A stretch of 64,000 bases of DNA, taken from the NCBI RefSeq assembly GCF_000243415.2, contig NZ_KI912270.1, positions 1,054,001-1,118,000 on the forward strand, read 5' to 3'. The notes under the pieces are model-generated. The model made no database searches and had not been told where the DNA came from. It was given only the letters and a program-made list of their open reading frames with translations. Made by a program: the position numbers and the translations under genes. This document shows, in pieces, positions 37,419 to 45,688 of the stretch (position 1 is the stretch's first letter; each line of letters opens with the position of its first letter). This DNA comes from Mycolicibacterium tusciae JS617 (lineage in GTDB: Bacteria; Actinomycetota; Actinomycetes; Mycobacteriales; Mycobacteriaceae).

Positions 37419-38632
37419 CTAGGCCGTATCTGCTGCGCGGTGTCGACATCGCCGGGTTCGCGGTCGCCCTGGTGGCGCGGTTGCGGGGCGCTGGAGTTGT
37501 CGTATCCGCCAGTGGTCCTGCGGGATTCGTAGAAGCTCTGCGCCGGTGGTGGCCTAGCACCCGCGCACAGCTGTACTGGATTGCGCGGCTCACGCTGGTC
37601 AACCGCGCCGAGGACCTGACCGGTTTCGACGCCGTGTTCGAGGCGGTCTTCGCCGACGCCGTGATCGGCCTAGACCCGCCGGGGCTCAAACAGAGCCTCG
37701 GCACCACGACCGCGGCCGATCCCGGCGCGCGGGGGCGTCAGCACGCTCACGCCGATGGTGGTCTGCCGTGGGCCACCAGGCCAGCGTCCGTCACCGCCGC
37801 GGCCGATGACAACGACAGTGACATAGGTATTCCCGACGCGCTGCCCAGCAGGATCGTGGCCATGGCCGATGAACCGTTCGAGCGGTTCGACGCCGCCGAC
37901 CTCCGCCTGATCTGCGCGTGGCTGGAGCAGTCCGTGGCCAGTTGGCCGCGGCGTCGCAGCATGCGCCGTGAACAGCACTCTCGCGGGAAGCGAATCGACT
38001 TGCGGCGCACCATGAAGGCGTCTCGCTCAACGGGATGGGAATCGGTGAAGCTCGAGCGGACCAGGCCCCGCAGACATTCCCGCCGGTTGGTGTTGGTGTG
38101 CGACGTCAGCGGATCGATGCAGCCTTATACGTCGGTTTATCTGCATCTGATGCGCGCGACTGCGCTGCGGCAGAAGGGGATCCGACCTGAAGTGTTTGCG
38201 TTTTCGACCTCGCTGACGAGACTGACGGCAGTGCTGTCGCACCGATCGGCTGACGTGGCACTGGCCCGAGCCAATGCCAAGGTCACCGACCGCTATGGCG
38301 GAACTCACCTCGGAAGCAGTGTGGCCGAGCTACTTTCGGCTTCACATGGCAACGCGCTGCGTGGAGCGGTTGTGCTGATCGCTTCCGACGGCTGGGACAG
38401 CGATCCGCCAGAGGTGCTGCAGCGAGCGATGAAGCGGCTTCGCCGCCGCGCGCATCTGTTGGTGTGGCTCAATCCGCGTGCGGCGCAACATGGATACCAG
38501 CCGCTAGCCGGCGCGATGGCTGCCGCTCTGCCGTACTGCGATGTCATGCTACCTGCGCATTCGCTGGCCGGCTTGCGGGAGCTGTTCGCCGTATTGGTCG
38601 GCAAGGATCACCAATCCATCCAATCACGTTAG
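37415..38632 (+). CDS. coxE: CoxE, VWA-domain maturation protein
   Basis: A 405-residue VWA-containing protein (CoxE family). The MIDAS motif is VCDVSGSMQPYTS (DxSxS, about residue 228), with the further metal residues in GGTHLG and ASDGWDSD. It is the partner of the CoxD ATPase in maturing the Cu-Mo centre. Starts at GTG overlapping the coxG stop. It is the last recognisable gene of the cox operon in this window. Confidence 0.9.
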   Translation: MTRPYLLRGVDIAGFAVALVARLRGAGVVVSASGPAGFVEALRRWWPSTRAQLYWIARLTLVNRAEDLTGFDAVFEAVFADAVIGLDPPGLKQSLGTTTAADPGARGRQHAHADGGLPWATRPASVTAAADDNDSDIGIPDALPSRIVAMADEPFERFDAADLRLICAWLEQSVASWPRRRSMRREQHSRGKRIDLRRTMKASRSTGWESVKLERTRPRRHSRRLVLVCDVSGSMQPYTSVYLHLMRATALRQKGIRPEVFAFSTSLTRLTAVLSHRSADVALARANAKVTDRYGGTHLGSSVAELLSASHGNALRGAVVLIASDGWDSDPPEVLQRAMKRLRRRAHLLVWLNPRAAQHGYQPLAGAMAAALPYCDVMLPAHSLAGLRELFAVLVGKDHQSIQSR

Positions 38633-39130
38633 GAGTCAGGAATTGACCGGCCTCGATGGGCCGAACAAGTGAATGGCGATGTCGACCAGAGCCTTTAGTC
38701 TCCAGTGCTGGGTAGAGGCGCTTGGCCGGGAATTGCCTTCGGTGTAATCATGTAGTGTGGCAATCAGATTCGGTGACGTCCGAGATATGTCCCTTGGCTG
38801 CTACGCTGGGTTCAGCGTGTGCTGAATGAAACATATTGACCGACAAAGGTATTCGACAGTTTGATCCTTAAGTTATAAGTGAATTGTCGCCTGAAGAATC
38901 TTGATTGACCGGCATGAGAACGGCCCGTACGTTCATGGAGCATGAGCCCACGAGCAGTGTTGAATTGCTTAAAGTCGTTGTTGCGCACTGCTACTGTGCA
39001 CTCAATTGGACGCATTGACGCAACTAGTCGCCGTGACGGATACCAAATTGACTCTGTCACAAGTAGATTGGTGTACGTCGCGGCAGGCGTACATCATGAG
39101 CGGGGGCTATCCGATTTCAACGATCGCACG
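38633..39130. other. about 500 bp without a supported gene, AT-rich in the middle
   Basis: Directly after coxE, a GGAG-preceded TTG frame reads only nine codons (LTGLDGPNK) and may be the start of a lost cox gene. The rest, especially 38820-38910, is AT-richer than its surroundings and could be regulatory DNA of the truncated gene at 39131. I see no complete gene. Confidence 0.45.
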
Positions 39131-39244
39131 ATGCCCGAAAATTCAAGGGGCGCAGGGTGGTTGAGAAGATTGCGGCGGACGAGCGCTCTTCTCACCGCGA
39201 CGGTACTTCTAGCGCTTGCTTCCGCGCTGACCTCCCCGCCAGTA
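39131..39244 (+). pseudogene. signal-peptide fragment cut by the duplicated segment
   Basis: 38 codons from ATG 39131 forming a typical exported-protein start: basic GWLRRLRRTS, hydrophobic ALLTATVLLALASAL, then TSPPV. At 39245 the frame runs into antisense LysR sequence of the 1,301-bp copy and loses meaning. If that copy is removed the frame joins, in phase, with GVAPTPGAGDQSPAGG at 40546. Probable victim of the insertion; identity of the full protein is unknown. Confidence 0.5.
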
Positions 39245-40108
39245 GATGAACCGGACGAGCTCCGAGACCGCCGGCTGACGTGCCGATGGGCTCAGCGTCA
39301 TCGCCGACCATTCGCCTGGCGCCTGAAGGCCCGGACCCTTGACGTGGATCACCCGTCCGGCCGAGAGATCCTTACCGACCGAGAAGCCGATCGCCAGTGT
39401 GACGCCGCCGACCCGGCGTACCTCCTCGAGGGCCGCGGCATCGCTCTGGAAGATTCGCTGCGCTGACTCCGGGATCGCCAAACGGCTGAGCATCGTGGCG
39501 ATTTCGCCGTCCGAGCTGCCCGCCGACGGACCCAGCATCCATTTCTGCTCACGCAGCAGCGCCGGCGTCGGCGTCTGCGTGGCGAGCGGGCTGTCGGGGG
39601 CTGACACGGTGATGATCTGGTACTTCAGGAAAGGCCGCACGACGACGGCTCCGGATGTGTCGTTGGTGCTCGGTCCGAGGGCGATATCGATGGCCCGAGA
39701 ACGGATCAGCTCGCTGAATCGCCCCGTGGGATGGACAGACAGCTCCACCGACAAATCGTCGGCGCGCGAGGAGAACAGCTCGATCACACCGGGCGCGGCG
39801 TGCTCCGCGAACGCACTCGACGCAGCAATCCGCAGCAACCGGCGTCCGTGCGCAGTCTCGGTCACCTCGATCGCGGTCTGCTGCTGAAGGCCGAGTATCT
39901 CCACGGCCCGGCTTGCCAGCCGCAGCCCACCCGGCGTGAACGCAAGTCCGGCCGCCGTCTTGGCGAACAACTGGTCGTCGAGCTCCTTGCGCAATTGCGC
40001 CAAGTGCATCGAGATTCCGGCATCTGACATGCCGAGTTCCTCGGCCGCGGCGCGCACAGAGCCGTGCCGTACCACGGCCGAAAAGGCCCGGAGCTGAGCC
40101 GGTGTCAC
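39209..40108 (-). pseudogene. LysR copy 3, C-terminally truncated
   Basis: Identical to LysR copy 1 for 287 residues except Thr for Ala in TETAHG (C/T at 39856). The last 31 residues are lost at the segment edge (39245) and replaced by 12 unrelated residues (IYWRGGQRGSKR). DNA-binding and most of the effector domain are intact, so the product could still bind DNA and compete with the full-length regulators. Whether it is expressed is unknown. Confidence 0.83.
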
Positions 40109-40545
40109 GAGTTGAGCCTACTTTGGGTTCTGTGCGCGAAGTCTTGACCGAGCTGCTGGCCGTCTGGGAAGCGGGTGAAACCGCTGGTGTCGGCACCGTT
40201 GTGCGTACCTTCCGATCGGCGCCGCGGCCTGCCGGAGCGTCGATGGTGGTGGCGCCGGACGGCCAGGTCAGTGGGTCGGTTTCGGGCGGGTGCGTCGAGG
40301 GTGCGGTGTACGAGCTCGCGAATGACGTTGTGCGCGAGGGAACGCCCCGGTTGGAACGTTACGGCATCAGCGATGACGATGCGTTCGCCGTTGGACTGAC
40401 CTGCGGCGGCATCCTCGACGTCTTCGTCGAGCCGGTGTCGCAGCGCACGTTCCCCGAGTTGGCCGATGTCGCCGACGACATCGCCGCCCACCGGCCGGTC
40501 GCGGTCGCAACAGTGATCACGCATGTCGATCCCGCGTGGGTGGGA
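39245..40545. repeat. 1,301-bp segmental repeat, second copy
   Basis: Direct repeat of 24846-26146, one base difference seen. The edges are sharp and have no insertion-sequence ends or evident target duplication. It ends about 250 bp left of the Tn7-like transposon. Near-identity implies a recent event or gene conversion. Confidence 0.93.
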
Positions 40546-40668
40546 GGCGTTGCGCCAACACCGGGAGCGGGCGATCAGTCCCCCGCCGGGGGAGCAGTGC
40601 TGTGGGCATGCGGCCCGGCGGCATTCTCTCCCCACGTCGCGCGTCCCAGTTGTTCGGGTTCGCAGTAG
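40132..40668 (+). pseudogene. XdhC copy 3, truncated
   Basis: Identical to xdhC copy 1 for the first 138 codons (to DPAWVG), then joined to about 40 unrelated codons ending in TAG at 40666-40668. The C-terminal Rossmann domain is absent, so maturation activity is unlikely. The foreign tail GVAPTPGAG... is Pro/Gly-rich and may be the other part of the exported protein whose signal peptide lies at 39131-39244. Confidence 0.83.
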
Positions 40669-40792
40669 CCGTGCCGGGGGCCGGGACTTCGACACAGGCG
40701 CCTGGATGCCGGTTACCGTGTCTTGGCGGGACGAGCGCGCATGTCGTATGCAAATCTGGCGGAATTGTAAGAGGGCGGCGGAGTCGGCAAGA
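40546..40792. other. non-coding or degraded stretch left of the transposon
   Basis: About 250 bp between the repeat and the transposon. Beyond the xdhC3 tail no protein-like sequence is recognised. It was the target area for the transposon insertion. Confidence 0.4.
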
Positions 40793-40797
40793 ATTAT
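40793..40797. repeat. 5-bp target-site duplication, left (ATTAT)
   Basis: ATTAT directly before the TGT of the left end; identical to 48611-48615 after the ACA of the right end. Five base pairs is the length produced by Tn7-family transposition. Confidence 0.9.
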
Positions 40798-40865
40798 TGT
40801 CCGGTCTCAATCTAGTTGGCGGCCAACTGCTGGCGTCCGCCAACTGGATTGAGAAGCGACGGACA
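40798..40865. repeat. transposon left end with two head-to-head TnsB-type sites
   Basis: The terminal site at 40798-40822 (TGTCCGGTCTCAAT...TTGGCGG) is mirrored at 40837-40865 by an inverted site (CCGCCAACTGGATTGAGA...GGACA, 29 bp). The two are separated by 14 bp and could fold into a near-complete hairpin. The inner site has 4 bp more than the terminal one. Confidence 0.82.
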
Positions 40866-41037
40866 ATGTATATCGCGATATTGCTGGCGGTTCCGCAGAA
40901 ATCGGCCAAAGCCTGCGCCAATTGATCTGGCGTGGAATTTCCAACCACCCACCGCCGACGGACCATTCATCCGCTGGGCGATCAACCGAGCAACTCAGGG
41001 CAACCCGCCCGTCGAGCGACTGTCGTAGGCTCAGTCG

Positions 41038-41892
41038 ATGGAGCAGTTCCGCCGCGGTGAGCTCGTCTTCGACGTCATTGATTCCGGTCCGGCTGATGGT
41101 CCGGTAGTCGTGCTGTTGCACGGGTTCCCGGAACAAAACACAATGTGGCATTCGATCATCCCTCGGCTGACCGCACGGGGATATCGGTGTCTGGCTCCTC
41201 GTCAGCGTGGATATTCCCGTGGCGCCCGGCCGGCGCGTCGCCGGGACTACCGCATTGCCGAACTTGCGGAGGACGTCCGAGCGCTCATCGACGCAAGTGG
41301 TGTGCAGCGGGCGCATGTTGTTGGTCACGACTGGGGCGCCACCGTTTCGTGGCGTGTCGCTCAGCAGCTTCCCGAGCGAGTGCTCACCGTAACCTCATTG
41401 TCGGTGCCGCATCCTGGCGCGTTCATGAAAGCGCTTGTGACAAGCCGACAAGGGCTGGCCTCCTGGTACATGTACTTCTTCCAGCTGCCTCGAATTCCGG
41501 AGTGGTACATGACGCGGGGGCGCGGGACGTTCACGCTGTCCGGACTAGAGAAGAGCAGGGCGGGGCACGCACCAGAGTTGGCCCGAAGCGAAGCGAGGGC
41601 CATGACTGAGCCGGGTGCGTTGACCGCCGCGCTCAACTGGTACCGCGCGATACCGCTGAGCGACCCACGGGAAACGGGCAAGAAGGTAACTGTCCCAACG
41701 ATGTTCATCTGGAGCGACGGCGACATCGCCCTACTCGAGAAGGGCGCTCGAGACTGCGGAGATTATGTGCTCGGCGAGTACCGATTCGAGGTCCTTGAGG
41801 GTGTCTCGCATTGGATCCTCGATGAGCAACCCGACACGGTGGCCGATCTGCTGCTGGACTGGTTCGCCGCCCACCCAGCTGCCAGCCAATAG
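41038..41892 (+). CDS. alpha/beta hydrolase (epoxide hydrolase-like), transposon cargo
   Basis: A 284-residue alpha/beta hydrolase. The HGxP-type oxyanion motif is LLHGFPEQNTMWHS, and the nucleophile elbow is GHDWGA with aspartate as nucleophile (about residue 103), as in epoxide hydrolases and haloalkane dehalogenases. The segment APRQRGYSRGARP also fits epoxide hydrolases. The catalytic histidine is in GVSHWILDEQPD. It is convergent with the flavin oxidoreductase, 90 bp between stops. Together they could act on an oxygenated product, for example epoxide or lactone, but this is inference. Confidence 0.85.
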   Translation: MEQFRRGELVFDVIDSGPADGPVVVLLHGFPEQNTMWHSIIPRLTARGYRCLAPRQRGYSRGARPARRRDYRIAELAEDVRALIDASGVQRAHVVGHDWGATVSWRVAQQLPERVLTVTSLSVPHPGAFMKALVTSRQGLASWYMYFFQLPRIPEWYMTRGRGTFTLSGLEKSRAGHAPELARSEARAMTEPGALTAALNWYRAIPLSDPRETGKKVTVPTMFIWSDGDIALLEKGARDCGDYVLGEYRFEVLEGVSHWILDEQPDTVADLLLDWFAAHPAASQ

Positions 41893-41982
41893 AGGTGCCG
41901 AGTCCAATTATCCAATGGGCTGGCCGACATCACTATTAAGATCCAAGTGTTTGCGGAGGCTGGGCCGGCATGGAAGCTTGCG

Positions 41983-43518
41983 TCAGCGAGAGGCATCTAA
42001 CAGCGGGCCGCAGCGAACGTCGAACCGTTCTCGCACAGTGTCCAGGGTTTTACGCTGGTGCTCCCGTTCGCGGCGGTGGGTGAGCAGGAACTGCGTCGTA
42101 CCCACCAAGCGGCGTGGCAAGGGGTACCAGCGTTCGAGGTCAAGTCCGCAGTCAAGGAACACCTTGGTCGGAACGCTGTCGGAGATCAGGCTGAGGTTGT
42201 GCTGGGCGAGGGAAAACATCGCGTACGGAAGTGCGGTTTGCGACTTTGCCCGCAGGTCCTGCATGTCGAGTTCGTACAGCGGAAGGTCATGGATCTTGTC
42301 CAAAAAGAGTAGGTGCGTCATGAAGTAGCCCATGAACGACGTCAAGTGCAGTGTCGCAGAACGCGGTTGTATCGAGACAACTGCACCGCTGCGGGAGACA
42401 TAAGGCTCGTAGTCGTGATCCTGATCGCGGCGAACGAGGTATCCGGTGCAATTCACAACCCAGCTGCCCGGTTGGATCGACTTGGTGGCCCCGCTGCGGA
42501 ACACCAGTTCCGTAGCGCCGTTGCGATCGACGGCGTCCACGACGTGATCCATAATCACGTCGTTCAGGCCGGCAGCGATCGTCTTGTTCTCCGACTCGGA
42601 GAGCACGCCCAGCAGGAAGTTGCCCGTCTCGGGGGTTAACCACGTCCCATATTTGGCGCGGAACCACTTTGCGACCTCTGTCTCGTTGGTTCCGTCGTAA
42701 CGGCGACTCATTTCCGAGGCCACCTTGTTGAGTCTGGTGCCACCCCACCATCGCCTGGCACCCGAGGGGTAGAAGCGGTCGCGGCTGGCGAACATGGTGC
42801 CTGAACCAGCCACAAGATTCACCTCGCGGCCGGGGTATTCCGTTATCAAGGCATGCGCAGTGTCCATTCCGGTCTTTCCACCGCCGACCACCCAGACCGG
42901 TGTGTCGCTCGCCCCGATGTCGCCGCCGCGCATATCGCAGTAGTCCGGAGACACCGACTGGACACGCGCGCTGGAGAACTCGAGCGGTTCGTTGGGCTCA
43001 ACTCGCAGACCAACGGCCTTGATCAATCGTTTCGCCTCAACCACCCGAACCTGGCCCGCAGCGGATCTGCAGGTAATCCGCACCATCCCGCCGGTTTCAT
43101 CGTGGGATTCCAGCGTCCACCCGAAGAACTCGTCGACCCGCACCCGCCGCTTGATCTCGTTGAGGCAGTGTTCAAAGTGCCCAAGCACCTCGCCCTTGGT
43201 CGCCAAGTAGGAGGGTTTCTGGCCCAGAGTCCACTTGATGTTGCCGGCGGTGAACATGGGATGTGGCTGGTGCAGTCGCACGTACGGGTACGTGTCGACC
43301 CACATGCCGCCGACGCGTTCCCGGCGGTCGACCAGGATGACCTTCTGATCGCGAGATAGGTAGCGGCTGGCGACGAAGAGGGCATTGATCCCGGCAAGGC
43401 CGGCTCCCACGATGCAAACGTCACAGCTCTCTACCTGTGCCGACGTCTCGACTGGCGAGACGTCGCCGACCTCCGCGACGTCCTGCGTTTCGACAGCCGA
43501 CGGTTCATATGCGGACAT
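41983..43518 (-). CDS. FAD-dependent oxidoreductase (flavin monooxygenase-like), transposon cargo
   Basis: A 511-residue flavoprotein. The FAD-binding Rossmann motif is VCIVGAGLAGINALFVASRYL (about residue 35), with VDRRERVGGMWVDTYP following. A second dinucleotide motif VWVVGGGKTGMDTAHALI (about residue 206) probably binds NADPH, and VVNCTGYLV is the ATG-like motif. The strict Baeyer-Villiger fingerprint FxGxxxHxxxW is not seen. An acidic N-terminal extension of about 30 residues precedes the fold. Likely NADPH-dependent monooxygenase; substrate unknown. Confidence 0.82.
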   Translation of the reverse strand: MSAYEPSAVETQDVAEVGDVSPVETSAQVESCDVCIVGAGLAGINALFVASRYLSRDQKVILVDRRERVGGMWVDTYPYVRLHQPHPMFTAGNIKWTLGQKPSYLATKGEVLGHFEHCLNEIKRRVRVDEFFGWTLESHDETGGMVRITCRSAAGQVRVVEAKRLIKAVGLRVEPNEPLEFSSARVQSVSPDYCDMRGGDIGASDTPVWVVGGGKTGMDTAHALITEYPGREVNLVAGSGTMFASRDRFYPSGARRWWGGTRLNKVASEMSRRYDGTNETEVAKWFRAKYGTWLTPETGNFLLGVLSESENKTIAAGLNDVIMDHVVDAVDRNGATELVFRSGATKSIQPGSWVVNCTGYLVRRDQDHDYEPYVSRSGAVVSIQPRSATLHLTSFMGYFMTHLLFLDKIHDLPLYELDMQDLRAKSQTALPYAMFSLAQHNLSLISDSVPTKVFLDCGLDLERWYPLPRRLVGTTQFLLTHRREREHQRKTLDTVRERFDVRCGPLLDASR

Positions 43519-43828
43519 CGGTAGAACCTCCCCTTTGCAGCGCGACGGGGCGTATCCGGGCGCGCGACCAACTTATTGTCTGCCTTTGTTGCGCGCAGCG
43601 CAGAGTAATCGACTACTCGATCTCCTTTGCGTTGGCTGCATCTGTCGGCGGCTTCTGGCTTGGTCTTCGAAGGCCGTGGCCCCGCAACAACTCAAGGACT
43701 GTCGTTCGACACACCGAGGTTTACCGCGTCACGGGCTCGTCGCGGCGTACCCTGCCCGACATCGGCACCACTCGACGCTACCTATTGCGAGGACGATCGC
43801 CCGATCGTGGCATCGTCCCGATGCGCTC
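43519..43828. other. 310 bp between cargo and transposition genes
   Basis: No gene recognised. Open frames here have no ribosome site and no protein-like features. It contains the promoter side of the flavin oxidoreductase gene and the 3' end of the tns operon. Confidence 0.4.
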
Positions 43829-44650
43829 TCAGATGAGGCGCAGGATGTTGTAGTAGGTGTCGCGGATCGGGACACCGTAGATCCGAGCGTCTCGCCGGCG
43901 TGCAGTCAAGTGAGTCATGGCAGTCCACACGCGGTGGGTCGCTCGCCATGGGTCGCCATCCCATCGGGCGGGGATGATTCTCTCGACCTCGCTGATAGCG
44001 AGGGCGTGTCGCTGGGCTTCGTCGACGTCGGGGTCGGTCGCTGCACGCAGGAAGGTGGGGTGGGTAAGCTGGCGCGCGATCTTGACTTGTTCGGGATACG
44101 TCAACGCCCAAAGGTCGTCGATGCCCGTCCGCTCCCGTCGGTGGGCGATTTCGTCGTGGCCAATGATCGCGGGGCTGGCGCAATCCCGGCCGATGAGCAT
44201 GGGCAGCGAATCGTGCAGGACGCTGCGGGCAGCGAGGTGGTGCCGGAAGTGGCGCTCGGCGACCAACGCCGGATGGTAGCCGTGCAGGTCGGCTTGGGGT
44301 GATCCGAGCCATCGCCGGTGGCGAAGGCACACCATGCCGATTTCAGGGATCCTTCCGCGGGCGGGTTCGCCGTCGGTGCATCCCAGGCATAGCGCGCGTT
44401 CGGTGATTTCTTCATCGAGGATCCGCTCGGGTTCGGTGAACGCGACGTCCCGCAGGCCGCCCAGTGCCCGCCACGCCTGCAACCGCTCGGGGTGCCGGCG
44501 CGCCGCGGTCGTGAGGAATCCACGTTCGAGCAATGCGCGGTCCACGTCGGAAGCACGGCAATGATTGCGGGCGGCGTGTCGGCGACTGTATGAGTCGACG
44601 CTCTCGCCACGGTAGACCCGCGTCGATATCGGCAACGGCAACAACGTCAT
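43829..44650 (-). CDS. tniQ: TniQ/TnsD-type target-selection protein (short)
   Basis: A 273-residue TniQ-family protein. The N-terminus LLPLPISTRVYRGESVDSYSRRHAARN is typical. A zinc finger has CLGC (about residue 88) and CLRHRRW about 18 residues on. It is shorter than Tn7 TnsD (about 500 residues), more like TniQ of Tn5053-type and of Tn7-like elements with small targeting subunits. TniQ links the TnsC ATPase to the target DNA. Start overlaps the tnsC stop (ATGA). Confidence 0.85.
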   Translation of the reverse strand: MTLLPLPISTRVYRGESVDSYSRRHAARNHCRASDVDRALLERGFLTTAARRHPERLQAWRALGGLRDVAFTEPERILDEEITERALCLGCTDGEPARGRIPEIGMVCLRHRRWLGSPQADLHGYHPALVAERHFRHHLAARSVLHDSLPMLIGRDCASPAIIGHDEIAHRRERTGIDDLWALTYPEQVKIARQLTHPTFLRAATDPDVDEAQRHALAISEVERIIPARWDGDPWRATHRVWTAMTHLTARRRDARIYGVPIRDTYYNILRLI

Positions 44651-45684
44651 TCGGCCTTCTTCAACGGCATCGGGGTCGAGGGGTCACCGGCGGGTGTCCT
44701 GTTCCCGAACTCCTCGGCGGCATAGTCGGTCGACGTCATGTCGAGCAATCGGCGCCCGATTTGTTCCTCGCCGCCGAGGATCGCCGCGATGGCGGCGTCG
44801 CTGAGCAACGCCCGCAGCGATCCGATGGATCCGCCGGTGCGGTCGTAGAGATATGTCATCTCGTTGTCCAGCGATCCGGCAGCGTGGCGCCCGAGGGGCA
44901 GGAGCGCTTCGATCCCGAGCACCAGTTCCGCCCAGGTGTCGCGTTGGGCCTGGGTGCCGTAGCCATAGGTGCGCATCTGGTAGAGCGCCATCCGACCTTT
45001 GAGTTGGCGGCCCATGTGTCCGGCGAACAGATCGGCCTGCAGCAGATCGATCCCGGCGTAGATGAAGGTGGCGTCGAGGCGTTCGGAGAACACCTTGAGC
45101 GCGGACGCCGCCTCGCTGCCCGCTTGGTGGTTGGTCTTGAGGTTGTGCACCTCGTCGACGAGCACCAGTGACACCGAAAGGCTGCGCATGACGCCCACGA
45201 TCTGTTCGGTGAGGTCTTGGGCGGTGGCCTTGCCCGGTGCCAGCAGGCCGAGGAAGTTCGCGAACGCCAGCATCATCATCTTCGGGGTGGTGCCCGGCGG
45301 GACGACGGTGTAGACGACCGGGGCGAACCCGTCGTCGTCGCGGCCGAGTTTGGTGCGCATCGACTTCTCGTGTCGCCTGCCGATCAGCAGTGCCGCGGTG
45401 GACTTGCCGCGCCCGGCCGACCCCGAGATTGCCAAACCCCGGCGCGCCGTTGCTGTCTTGGCGGTGTTCCTCGCGATCAGCACCCGGGTCTGGCGGGTCA
45501 GCATGTCGGTGTCGGGGGTTTCCAGGACGACGTCGGCGCCTAGCCAGGCGAAACGCGCCTGGTCGTAGTGCTCCTTCTCGCCGGGGGAGAGGGCACCGAT
45601 CTGCTTCATCGGGAGATGCTCGGGTTCGATGGTGCGGCGGTTCACGAATTCTCGCCACGCCGACAGGGAATCGGGTACGGCCAC
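44647..45684 (-). CDS. tnsC: TnsC/TniB-type AAA+ ATPase
   Basis: A 345-residue AAA+ regulator of transposition. Walker A is ISGSAGRGKSTAALLIGR (about residue 93), Walker B LVLVDEVHNLKTN, with sensor residues in FIYAGIDL. It forms filaments on target DNA and activates the transposase. I chose GTG 45684 because GAGGAG lies upstream, close to the tnsB stop. The N-terminal TniB region (MKQIGALSPGEKEHYDQARF) is present. Confidence 0.9.
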   Translation of the reverse strand: MAVPDSLSAWREFVNRRTIEPEHLPMKQIGALSPGEKEHYDQARFAWLGADVVLETPDTDMLTRQTRVLIARNTAKTATARRGLAISGSAGRGKSTAALLIGRRHEKSMRTKLGRDDDGFAPVVYTVVPPGTTPKMMMLAFANFLGLLAPGKATAQDLTEQIVGVMRSLSVSLVLVDEVHNLKTNHQAGSEAASALKVFSERLDATFIYAGIDLLQADLFAGHMGRQLKGRMALYQMRTYGYGTQAQRDTWAELVLGIEALLPLGRHAAGSLDNEMTYLYDRTGGSIGSLRALLSDAAIAAILGGEEQIGRRLLDMTSTDYAAEEFGNRTPAGDPSTPMPLKKAE

Positions 45685-45688
45685 GGCG

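Noticed and set aside
39245..40545. Insertion sequence carrying lysR/xdhC
   Set aside because: No transposase, no terminal inverted repeats and no target duplication at the edges of the 1,301-bp segment.
41983..43518. Baeyer-Villiger monooxygenase assignment for the transposon cargo
   Set aside because: FxGxxxHxxxW fingerprint absent; only the general FAD and NADPH motifs are present, so a broader name is used.
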